Below are positions 21,650 to 31,428 of a DNA stretch of 64,000 nucleotides, one piece after another. The position numbers and the translations under genes are program-made. The notes under the pieces are model-generated. The model had not been told where the DNA came from. It ran no database searches and worked only from the letters and a program-made list of their open reading frames with translations. Location: NCBI GenBank assembly GCA_032719365.1, contig CM064867.1, positions 60,142,601-60,206,600 of the forward strand, written 5' to 3'. Position 1 is the stretch's first letter. Each line of letters opens with the position of its first letter. Origin of the DNA: Prinsepia uniflora (Eukaryota; Streptophyta; Magnoliopsida; Rosales; Rosaceae).

Positions 21650-23320
21650 ATGGATGAGGTAATGACGGCGTTCGATAAGGTCATTATGTTGACTGAGGAT
21701 GAAATCAAGGCCATACCGCTGAGTGACGACGACAATGATGTTGTGGCAGCACAGCTTCGACTTTCCCTCGTGGGCACGGTTCTTACTTCGGATTCTTTCA
21801 ACCGTGAGGCTTTCAAACAGACTATGCTAAAGATCTGGGGGGCTAAGCGTGAAATTCTGGTGAAAGATTTAGGGGATAATCTGTTTCTGTTCAATTTTTC
21901 TTCAGATTCCGATCGACAATTGGTGCTTCGCAGGGGTCCATAGAATTTCTCTGGTCCTTCTGGAAAAACCAAATGGGGATTTCACGCCTTCCTTGATGAA
22001 ACTCACTTCAGCTGATTTTGGGGTCCAAATTCATAATGTGCCACTCATTAGAATGACTGTGAAAACTTGAAATCAGATTGATAATTGTATTAGCGAGTGT
22101 ATTGATATCACTCGGGGGCCAAGTGGTGAATATATAGGTAAATTTCTGAGAGCCAGAGTTCGAATTGACATCTCCAACCTCTCAAGCGTGGAACAAAAAT
22201 TCTGCTGCCCTCGGGGAGGTAGCACTGGGTTGATTTTCGCAATGAGAGGCTCCTGGATTTCTGCTATAATTGTGGGCATATTGGCCATCTTATGTATGAT
22301 TGCAGGTTTGTTGATGAACCCATGATGAAATCTAAGGAAAAACCTTACGGTTCTTTCCTTCGTGTCAATCACGACCTTACTAGGGCACGGGCGCTGAGTC
22401 CAAGGAAATCAGGGCCTGGGTATGGAGGGAGAGGCCTCTCTGGTATTGGTGCACAGGGGAGCCATCGAGTCGTACTACAACGAGACGAAAGCAGGGTTGT
22501 CACGTTAGACGATTTCGGGAATGGTACAAATATTATCGCAGAAGCTCAAGCCAGAGGTGAGCCAATTGTACTGGTCGATGAAACTACTGATACTGCGTCA
22601 TCATCGGTGAAGAGAGTTACACGGCCCTCGAAAGGTAAGGAAATCTTCACTGAAATTGAGAACTCTGGGCTCCCTTTGGCTGGTAATGGTGAGGATATTG
22701 TAAATGTTTTGGAGAAAGCAAAATCCTTGATGAATAAATTTAATGGGCAGAAGCCATCGGAGAAGGGGATGGATGCGAATCACTCACTGCACTTCAATAG
22801 AGGAATCTCTAGCACCGGTGAAGACTCTACAAGCAGTAAAAACTAAAAGGAAAAGGCTCTAGGAGAGGTGTTTCTGGAAGTAAGTAACGGCAACAAGTCA
22901 CATTATCCCAGCAAAACAATAAGTGATGGAAATTTGAAGGGGCCGCACCCAACTCCAAATCTTGCCCCTAATGCACATAATGGATTGGCTTCAACGTTGA
23001 TGGAAGAGGGAGGGAATTCAGAAGTATCAGAGCCCGAACAACACCCAGGAAATCAGGGTGAAGACCTAACAGCTGTTATGGGTAAATATACTGAACAACA
23101 GAGGATTAAGACTGGTTTTTCTGATGCGAACATAACAATGCAGCAGATTAAGGTGGGAGGTGGGACATGGAAACGGAAGGCGCGTCAGAAAGGTAGCACC
23201 TCATGTGCAGAATTGGTTGACCTAGTGGGAGAGAAACGAAAAAGGGGATATGGAGGGAACGGCTATGCCAATCCAAAAGAGGGGATGTGCTATGGTAAAG
23301 GCAAGCATAAGCAGGATTGA
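21650..23320 (+). pseudogene. LINE ORF1 (DUF4283 and zinc knuckle), broken
   Basis: ORF1 proteins bind the LINE RNA. The first part (MDEVMTAFDKVIMLTEDEI..., through DRQLVLRRGP) has the look of the DUF4283 domain of plant LINE ORF1. A TAG stop at 21941-21943 and a frameshift follow. The zinc knuckle CYNCGHIGHLMYDC (C-x2-C-x4-H-x4-C) lies near 22270-22310, after another frame change. The remainder is low in recognisable features and includes Lys-rich stretches such as WKRKARQKG. Confidence 0.82.
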
Positions 23321-23362
23321 AAATCCTAGGGTGGGTCCAACAGAGCGGACCTGTCAACTAGA

Positions 23363-26300
23363 ATGAGACTTTTAAGCTGGAATGTGCGAGGGCTTGGTAA
23401 CCATCGTACTCTCCGATCTCTCAGGCAACTGTTGAGAGCTAAAACATCAGATGTGACTTTTTTTATGAAGACTAGAATGACGGAGTTTCAGATGGACAAA
23501 GTGTGTATAAAGCTTGAAACGCATCAAGCTATTATGGTCAAGAGTGTTGGAATGGGAGGGGAATTGGTTATGATGTGTAAACAGAATATTGAAATGAGGT
23601 TGCTTACTAGCTCTGAGGGCCACATTAACACACTAGTTACGGATGTTGATGGGTGTGACTTCCATGTTACAGGATTTTATGGGCACCCGGAAACCCACCT
23701 TCGAAGACATTCATGGACCATACTACGAAGAATTTCGCTAGTTGGGCAGCATCCATGGGTTTTCCTTGGAGATTTTAATGAGATTCTCTGTGCTGAGGAA
23801 CATATTAGCTGCAGAAGTAGACTTCATCAACAGATTGAGCTCTTAAAAAATGCAATGAGGGATTGCTCCCTAATCTCAATTCCTTTCTCGGGCTACCCGT
23901 TTACCTAGCCTGGGCGGCGAGACAAATGAGTGACTACGGAAGTCCGGTTAGACCGTGTGCTATGACATTTGGAATTACTAGTTCGATTCCCTAACATTAT
24001 CTGTGAAAATCTAGTATGTACTAGTTCTGATCACTTCCCAATTTTTGTTGATATAACTTATTGCAGGGATGTTAGGAATTCGAGAAGCATAAAGAGAAGG
24101 TTACAGTTTGAGAAATCATGGACCAAGTACGGTCAATGTGAGGAAGAAATTCTGGCTGTATGGAACCTAGAAAGGGCAGCATGCTCTATTACTCAGAAAA
24201 CCCAAGAGTGTGGTGACAAGTTGCTTCATTGGACTTCAAGGTAGTATGGCAAGTCCCAGTGTCAACTAACCGCAGCCACTAACGAACTCCAATCTTCAAT
24301 GGGAGTCCAACATGGGATAGACCTACGAAGGAAAACCGCTATGGAGAATCAGATTGATTTTCTTTTGGAAGAGAGGAAATGAAATAGAGACAACAATCCA
24401 AGATAGAATGGTTAAATGAGGGGGGCAAACATACACGTTATTTTCATGAAAGGGCTAAAGCTCGAGGCCGCAATAATCAGATAATTGGCCTATTTGGTGC
24501 GGATAACGTCTGGTGCACAGACCAAGATTCAATCGGGACCATGTTCTGCTTATACTTCACTACTCTTTTTACATAAACAGGTGGTCAAGACATGAATAGG
24601 ATCTTGGAAGCTATAACTCCTAGAGTGAACGATGAAATGAATGAGGTTTTAAATCAACCTTTTTGTAGGGAGGAGTTGGAGCAAGTTCTTAAACAAATGT
24701 CCCCAACCAAGGCTCCAGGTTATGATGGGATGCCAGCATTATTTTACTAGAAGTATTGGCACATTGTAGGTGACGATGTTAGTGTAACCTGCTTAGAGGT
24801 TCTTAATGGTCAAGGGAGCGTCTGTGATTTTAACCATACACTTATTGCCCTCATTCCCAAGTTGAAGATTTTGAAACATGTCACTGAATTTAGGCCCATC
24901 AATTTGTGCTTGGTTCTTTACAAACTGGTGGCCAAGACCCTTACCAATCAACTGAAAATGGTGTTACCCAGTATCATATCCCAGGCCCGAAGTGTTTTCG
25001 TGCCTGGTCACTACATACTTGACAATGCCTTGGCAGCTTTTGAATGCATACATTATATGAAAGGCCACAAACAAGCACAATACCCAAAGATGGCGATCAA
25101 GATTGATATGGAGAAAGCTTATGATAGGGTTGAATGGTGCTTTCTGAAAGAGATTATGATTAGAATGGGGTTTTCTTCATCGTGGATTGATAAGATTGTG
25201 GATTGTTTAACCACAGTCTCCTTCTCAGTGTTATGGAAGGGGACCCCACTAGGGCACATTGTTCCACAGAGAGGGATTTTCCAAGGTTTCCCTTTATCAC
25301 CATATATGTTCCTATTATGTGCGGAAGGTCTAACGACATTGATCGCTCGCGCCAAGCGGAATGGGCTTATTCAGGGCACTAGACTTGCACCGCTAGCACC
25401 TGCTATTTCACACCTATTCTTTTCTAACGACTCAATCATTTTTCTGGAGTCTAATGATGATGTGAGTAGGGTGATTAATGATATACTCACTGTGTATGAA
25501 AATGCTTCAGGACAGAAGATAAATCGTGCCAAATCTGCAATTTCCTTTAGCACTGGGGTGGCCAGTGATTGTGTGGAAAGGGTGACTGATATCCTTCAGA
25601 TGACAAGGGTGGCTGGCCATGCTAAATATCTTGATCTACCAATGATGGTGGGTCGAGGAAAGAAATCCCTTTTCAATTCAGTTATTGAGAAGCCTAAAAG
25701 GAAAACAGAAGGGTGGAAGGAACAATTTTTATCTATAGTGGGAAAGGAAATTCTTATAAAGGCAGTGGCTCAGGCAATGCCTACCTATTCTCTTAGTTGT
25801 TTCAGACTCCCAAAGATGTCTCTGAAATTCACGGTATTTATGCGAAGTTTTGGTGGGGGGAAGCAGAAAGGGGGGCATGGCATACATTGGAAGCGCTGGG
25901 ATCTTTTATGTCTTTCGAAGAAGTTTAGAGGGCTCGGTTTTAGGCATATTGAGGATTTCAATCAAGCTCTTCTAGTGAAGCAGGTTTGCCGAATTTTTTT
26001 TTCAACCCAATTCACTTATTGCTCAGGTGCTCAAAGGCAGGTATCACCCTTACTGTTTGGCCCTTGATGTTGAGTTGGGACCTAAACCATCCTTCACTTG
26101 GCGATCTCTAAAGTGGGGGAAGGAACTTCGGGTGCAAGGTCTTAGATGGAAAGTAGGTGATGGGAAAATGATTAGAATCTATGGTGATAGGTGGATCCCA
26201 ATCCCCCATTCTTTTATGGTACAATCTCCAACAAGCCTACCTAGGGACTCTTATGTTTCGAACTAATAGAGGGGCAGGGGCTATGGAATATTCCTTTGAT

Positions 26301-27465
26301 ATCACAGGCCTTCTGGAGACATGAGGCTAAGGTAATTCTGAGTATCCCTCCCAGAACACTTAGCTATTCTGAAGATAGTATGATTTGGCATTTAGAACAC
26401 ACTGGCTGCTATAACATACGTAGTGGATACTAGCTGGCGAGTGCAATCCGGGACAGAGTGTACAGTCATGTGGGCAGTTCTACGCTTGGGGAACAAATAT
26501 TTGGCTGTCAATATGGAAATTAAGAGTGGCAGCAAAGTTAAAACTGTTTCTATGGCGATGCATGCATGAAATTCTCCCAACTCACGGACACCTCCATCAT
26601 CGACATATTGCTTCAAATCCAGGTTGTAATTTATGCAGTAGGGGTCCTGAGACCTGCTTTCATGTTCTCTAGAGTTGCAAGGTGGCCAAACAGGTTTGGA
26701 TGGCTTCTTCTCTCTATCATAATGGACCAACTGGTCTTCTGGGAATTTTGCGGATTTATGGTGCTATGTAGTGGCTCTTCTCTCAAACCAAGACCTCGTT
26801 TATTTTGCTTATAGTTGCTGGGGATTATGGAATAATCGCAATGCCCAGCTCTTCCAGAATCCCACACAACGGGTGTGAGTAAAATTGCCACTTGGATTGC
26901 CATGGCTGATGAATTCTCTGCTGCCCATAGCCGGGACAGCAAAGCTAGTGATCCTCATGTAGCTGGCGCAAGTTGGGATAAGCCTCCTCCCGGTTTCTGG
27001 AAAATTAATGTGGACAGGGCTTTAGAGTGAGTTGGTTTACAGTGGCGTCTTGGAGCGGTGATTCGGGACTCTAAAGGGGATATGTTGGCTGCAGGTTCGC
27101 ATCCAATTAGGGGAAATCTGAGCCCAATGGCCACAGAACTGATGGCTATTCGATTCGGTATGCAAACTGCAGCCACTCTAGGATGCACCTAAATTATTGT
27201 GGAATCTGATTGCCTTGGCGCTGTGCATGCTATTAATGATACTGTGGGATTTCTTGTTGTTGAAAAAGGACTTGTGATGGACATTCGACTATTAGCAAGG
27301 GGTTTCAAGCGGGCTTCTTGTCAGTTTAGATCTTAAACCTGCAACAAAATTGTACATGCTCTGGCCTATCATGCGCTAGACTTAACTGATACTTTAATGT
27401 GAATGGAGGAAGACCCTAAGTAGCTCTCCGTCTTATTAGATGCTGATATTCTTTCTTTGGTGTAA
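23363..27465 (+). pseudogene. LINE ORF2 (endonuclease, RT, RNase H), broken
   Basis: ORF2 nicks the target and copies the LINE RNA there. The endonuclease starts MRLLSWNVRGLGN and contains FLGDFNEIL and SSDHFPI, but the metal-binding Glu expected in a motif like FLMETKM is Lys here (FFMKTRM). The RT contains TEFRPINLC, YKLVAKTL, IKIDMEKAYDRVEW, a degenerate turn (QRGIFQGFPLSPYMFLLC) and, in place of FADD, the sequence FSND, so the catalytic Asp pair is damaged. A C-terminal RNase H-like domain is readable at 26985-27400 (WKINVD, AVIRDSKGDMLAAG, ESDCLGAV). Stops occur at 23906, 24242, near 24750 and later. Confidence 0.9.
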
Positions 27466-27480
27466 TTTGTTATTTTGGTG

Positions 27481-28184
27481 CGTGACACTCTTTTTCTTTT
27501 ATCAGGTTGAAATTCCTAAGGGGTTTCCAGTCTTGCCAGCCTAAATATCAAACCAAATTCTTCTCCCTAACTGTTAGCCTCCCAGAGCTTCTGCTTCCTT
27601 CATCTCCCTCGATCTCAGCCTCCCATCTATCTGCCAAATCAATTCACGGTATTCTTTAAATTCCGAAAGTTCAGCTTCCATTTCGTTCAGTTTCTTCTCC
27701 TCTCTCCTCTCCCCTCTCCATTTCTTTATGTTTCGTTCAGTTTCGGGAAATCGTGAGGTGCACAAAACCTTCTTGCGGTAATCTTGGTTAGGTTTCTTTA
27801 CCGATTGCTATTCTCGATAACTAGTCGAAGGAATTAGTGTTCATTTTCTTCAATCTGCGTTTATAGAATCTGCAATCTCTGGATTTCATTCATTGTTAGG
27901 TCTAGCTGATTGAATTGACGTAAAATTGCGGACAATTTGTTTGCAACCTAGAATTGATAAATGGTCTTCAATGATGATTTTGTATGCTTCTATTGCGGCA
28001 CAAAGCCAACTCTGGTGTTAATCACTTAGTTCATTGTTGATTTTATGGTGCACGAAGCCAATTGTTTTTGTTTTGAGGTTCTTAGCTCAAGGCACGAAGC
28101 CATTGTTTGTCAATTTAAGGCACAAAATTAGTGAACGATGCCCTTATGTTTTCTTTTAATCTAATTTTTCTATCATTAAATTAG
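27481..28184 (+). other. CT-rich, UTR-like sequence before captured exons
   Basis: Pyrimidine-rich DNA at 27560-27730, then AT-rich intron-like DNA. It could be the 5' untranslated end of the captured gene or of another host gene; no coding exon is recognised. Three GCACGAAGCCA-like copies lie at 27990-28130. Confidence 0.35.
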
Positions 28185-28746
28185 GTTGTTTCTGAAAGCA
28201 TCTAAATTTATCAAGCTATAAGTGATGGAATAGTCAATTTGGTTGACAAGGTAGGATGAACTCTGCTATGTTGGAATAGAACACTAGAAGCCTGCTCTAT
28301 AAGCTAATTGCGTATGATAATAATTGCTATTGCAGTTCTTTGAGATGCAACACCATGATGTTGTGAAGGCCCTAGAAATATATCAGAGGGCAGGGCAGTA
28401 GGTAATACTTCTGGAAATATCTGTTCTAATTAGTGGAGAGTCACATTTCGTATCAGCATTTACATTTTAATCCACACTTTTTTCTAGCAGAGAAGCTTAC
28501 AGAGTTTATGAAGTATGTAAAAGAGTACGTGAGAGATGTTCATAAAGAGTACGTGAGAGATGTTCATAAAGAGTACGTGAGGCTTTCGTATCGGGCAATA
28601 TCTCTTTGGATTATTTATACATTTATCAAATTGATTAATTTTGAGTTAATAATTTTTTCATAATGTAGCCCCCTGCCTCGGTTTTGCAAGCCATGGAAGA
28701 GTACGTGAGAGATGTTCCCAGGGTCTCAACAGTTCGCAAGGATCAG
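28185..28746 (+). pseudogene. Captured exons of an ANTH-domain clathrin assembly protein (AP180/CALM-like)
   Basis: Four exon remnants in the family order. Exon a (28185-28250): VVSESI, stop, IYQAISDGIVNLVDK, with GT donor. Exon b (28336-28401): FFEMQHHDVVKALEIYQRAG, then a Gln and a TAG, with GT donor. Exon c (from about 28488): AEKLTEF, then a one-base shift, then a 24-bp duplication. Exon d (28669-28746): PPASVLQAMEEYVRDVPRVS and TVRKDQ, with GT donor. ANTH proteins bind membrane phosphoinositides and recruit clathrin in endocytosis. Only the C-terminal part of the ANTH domain is here. The fragment lies inside the CACTA element, which indicates gene capture. Stops and a frameshift make a working protein unlikely. 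Confidence 0.88.
28523..28581 (+). repeat. 24-bp tandem duplication in captured exon
   Basis: Unit GAGTACGTGAGAGATG followed by TTCATAAA at 28523-28546 and 28547-28570, then a partial third copy to 28581. It encodes EYVRDVHK repeated in frame. The first 18 bases also occur in the next exon at about 28699. Confidence 0.9.
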
Positions 28747-28924
28747 GTATGGGAATGCTCTTTATGGCACAAAATCTTTTGACGCTCTTATAAAGGTTTG
28801 TAATCCAAATTGATTAAGATCTTGTTATAGTAATTTTGGATATTCTGATGTGTTTAAAACTGGTAATGCTTGCTCAGGAACTATGATTTGTCTGCAACTC
28901 TTGTGCCCCACAGCAGATTCTGCA

Positions 28925-29072
28925 CGTCCATTTTCTATGCTTAGGCTTGGATGTATGTAATCATCGGTGAGTTTTAAACATCATAGTGTCGACAAACGTT
29001 CATTTTCTATGCTTAGGCCTTTCTCGACAAACGTCCATTTTCTATTACCTAGTGTCCATTTTCTATGTTTAG
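28925..29072 (+). repeat. Four copies of a CGTCCATTTTCTATG repeat
   Basis: Copies start near 28925, 28996, 29031 and 29053; three continue as CTTAGGC or TTTAGGC. Two are preceded by CGACAAA, resembling the CACTA subterminal motif. Confidence 0.75.
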
Positions 29073-29387
29073 GCTTAAAGATATTGTAATCCTCTGTTTG
29101 TTCACACACCCCTTATCATGTTCACAAAAGGATTTAGGAAATTGGGAAGTAGCCAATAGTTATGGTGGTTTGCTTTGATATGGTCATGACATATGTTTAA
29201 GTGCATCAACCAGAATAATTTTATTTGGACTTGTTTAGATATGTCAAAGATATAATTGACATCTGGCTAGTTTGTATAACACATGGCAGTCCTGGAAGAG
29301 ATTAGTTTGGGTCCATTTTGGATCCATGTTAATTCATTACTATGTTTTATTTCATTTTTATAAAGTAGGTTTCTTATTTTGGTGCAG

Positions 29388-29486
29388 CAAGTTTTGGAGC
29401 AGAGAGTTACTGCTCTACTGGACAAATTATTAGTGAAGTCCTCTTTGGTGAATTTACCTCTTGTTGAAAAAGGCGAACTTCTATTA
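29388..29486 (+). pseudogene. Exon-like segment of unknown origin in the CACTA element
   Basis: A 99-base open stretch (33 codons, VLEQRVTALLDKLLVKSSLV and onward to LPLVEKGELLL) follows TTATTTTGGTGCAG, a good acceptor, and precedes GTGAGT, a good donor. The composition is that of a real helical protein segment. I do not recognise the family. It may be another captured exon, either of the ANTH gene donor or of a different gene. Confidence 0.45.
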
Positions 29487-29817
29487 GTGAGTAGAATTAT
29501 TGTCGTTGTTTCTTTCCCTCTGCTTTCTTCCTCTCATACGCTTCTGAACTAGAAGTGAGATCTTTGTTTGACTTGTATTTGACAGTGCGTAATTATTTTA
29601 TGTATATGGCTTGACCTTTTAATGTGTTATATATTTCCAAGTAGTTTTCTTAGTTTGTCTCTCAAAATTTATTGTTCTTTAATTTCCTAGTATCTCTAAT
29701 TGGCGTGTTGGCAATGTAATGTGTATCAATCTTGCTCCCCTGCTTGTTTAGCAGTGGAAGAGCAAGATTATTATTTTTTTAAATAAAAACCCTTTCCCGA
29801 CGAATCTTTGTTTGTCG

Positions 29818-31181
29818 CCTTAGATTAAGGCCTTTCTCGACAAACCTCTTGTCAACTTAGGCAACCTTACGACAAAATATTTTGTTGTGTATACAATCTT
29901 ATGATTTTTTTGTATACACAACCTTACGACAAAATATTTTGTTGTATATGCAACTTTACGCCAAAATATTTTTTTGTATCCACAGTGATGAAAATATCGG
30001 TGGATATCGGAGAAATGTCGCCGATATTTCGTTAAAATTGGCTGGCGACGTATAAGAGAGGGGGAAAGATATCTCACGAAATTATGATTTTTTTTTTCTT
30101 GTTTTAAGGAGATAGATTTCATTATTTATTTAAAACGATCGAGATCGGTCTAAATTGGGTGAAAATCGGACATAAAATGAGCTTAAACTAGTCGGGTCAC
30201 GTCGCTAGGTAAAAAAGACCTGAATCGCAGACCCGCGCGAGGTAGGGGATGATTGGTTTTAAGTTAGTATTTGTACTATATATATTATTTGGTTACTTAT
30301 ATTTTCATTTGGGCTTGTTAGTGATGTTGGCTGTGACTTGTTTTCAGTTCAAACCCACCTGGGTTTGACCCAAGCAGGAGCAGGTGCTAATGTTTTTTTT
30401 TTCTTATTTTTTTTCTTATTTTCAACTATATTTATTTATTTTTTCCAATTTTAAATATATCAATTCTTTCCAATTTTTGAACAAAGATTGACTCTATTTT
30501 TTATCTTTTTTTTTCCAATTTTAAATATAATTACTCATTTTATAATTTTTCTTCCATTCAAATTTTTTATGCTTATTGTTATGTTTTTAATTATATTAAC
30601 ATTCAATTATAGTAATTCACTTCAATTTATATTTATGTTAAAAATTTTATATTACTAATCATCGACATAACTCTATTGTATCATATTATTGATCATATAT
30701 TTATTATATCAAAGTCATTTTATAGTTTTTATTAGTCCTATATAACCATCATTGGGTACTTAAGTTTTTCCCAAAATTTCATTCCAAATTTTCAACTTTT
30801 ATACCGAATTTCTGTCATTTTTGTTGACCGTAAACGATATCGATATCGATATTTGGAGCAAGATATCCGTAAATTTGATTAGCGATATATACGTCGATAT
30901 CGATATTTCAATCCTTGTGTATACACAACCTTACGACAAAATTTTTTGTCGTTAGCATTCTCTTGCGACGAATTTTCTTTGTCGCCTATAACAAGGTAAC
31001 AAAATAATGTCTCGTAATAGTTTTGTCAGCAGTTGACTTGGACCAACGAAGTCTAAAATTTCGTCGCCTAATATCTTTCCCAAGGAGCCTATAGTGACGA
31101 TATAGTCAACAAAATATTTCGTTGTCATAGAACTTTCCCGACAAAAAAGTTTTGTTGGAACATGCATTTTTTCTTGTAGTG
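29818..31181. repeat. Right subterminal repeats and terminus of the CACTA element
   Basis: Multiple copies of ACCTTACGACAAAATATTTT and relatives, interrupted by the insertion at 29984-30917, ending in the terminal repeat that reads outward ...TTTTTTCTTGTAGTG at 31181. Confidence 0.8.
29984..30917. mobile_element. 0.93-kb non-autonomous element, probably Mutator-like
   Basis: Bounded by 9-bp near-duplicates TGTATCCAC (29975-29983) and TGTATACAC (30918-30926). The ends are imperfect inverted repeats, AGTGATGAAAATATCGG at the left and, reading inward from the right, CAAGGATTGAAATATCG. The interior is AT-rich with several GATATCGATATCG stretches near the right end. A second copy is at 47475-48360. 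The 9-bp duplication fits Mutator-like elements; no transposase. Confidence 0.6.
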
Positions 31182-31184
31182 GAT
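31182..31184. repeat. Target-site duplication GAT, right side of CACTA element
   Basis: Matches 20906-20908. Confidence 0.8.
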
Positions 31185-31428
31185 CTACGTCTTAGGGCTT
31201 TATGCTGGATGACAGGTGCTTGAGCTGGCTGGAAATGCTGCCAGAGACCACTAGCAGAATCGAATTGTTCGGAGGCACATTCAAATAGCTGTGCGTAGCG
31301 ATGATGTGCTAAGCAAACTTTTGGGAACTATTTCAATTGCCAATGGCGATGTTCTTCCAAGCATTCACCAAAATCTGCTGCCAAAGAAAATTCGTAAAGG
31401 AAAGGGTGACATCGGTTCTGCTTCATAA

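Larger units (their letters stand above)
21480..27480 (+). mobile_element. L1-type LINE retrotransposon, degenerate
   Basis: Two coding regions in plant L1 order: ORF1 with a DUF4283-like region and CCHC knuckle, then ORF2 with endonuclease, reverse transcriptase, zinc-finger region and RNase H. The ends are approximate: a GC-rich leader starts near 21480 and ORF2 ends at 27465, but no poly-A tail or target duplication could be assigned. It lies inside the CACTA element, so it arrived after that element, or was inside its progenitor. Confidence 0.88.
20909..31181. mobile_element. CACTA (En/Spm) transposon, non-autonomous, carrying gene fragments
   Basis: Left end CACTAC followed by nine A and TTACTGT; the right end, read inward, is CACTACAAG then AAAAAATGCATGT. 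The terminal inverted repeats match at about 18 of 22 positions and are flanked by GAT on both sides. Subterminal repeats rich in CGACAAAA and TTTTGTCG lie at 20940-21390 and 29800-31150, as expected for binding of CACTA transposase. No transposase is recognisable. The interior holds a LINE, exons of an ANTH gene, an exon-like segment and a 0.93-kb insertion. The host site is the intron of an H2A.X pseudogene; without this element that intron would be about 207 bp. Confidence 0.85.
20580..31428 (+). pseudogene. Histone H2A.X-like pseudogene with a transposon in its intron
   Basis: Exon 1 remnant 20580-20732 reads RFLKLGKYAEKLLSVAPVYL...KYLPAK and ends at a GT donor (20733). Exon 2 (31216-31428) follows an AG acceptor and reads VLELAGNAARDH, stop, QNRIVRRHIQIAVRSDD, LSKLLG, IANGDVLPSIH, LLPKK and GKGDIGSAS, then a stop. 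This is the H2A histone fold and docking domain, and the split is at a position where I recall plant H2A genes having an intron. The GKGDIGSAS tail is typical of plant H2A.X, whose final SQEF is phosphorylated after DNA breaks; here the Gln codon is TAA. Further stops are at 20619-20621 (Gln of the LQF motif) and 31252-31254. The N-terminal tail is mostly gone. Introns are kept, so it is a duplicated, not retro-copied, pseudogene. Confidence 0.92.

Noticed and set aside
27574..27765. Charged minus-strand open frame (Glu/Lys/Arg rich)
   Set aside because: It is the complement of a pyrimidine-rich UTR-like stretch; the charge follows from composition.
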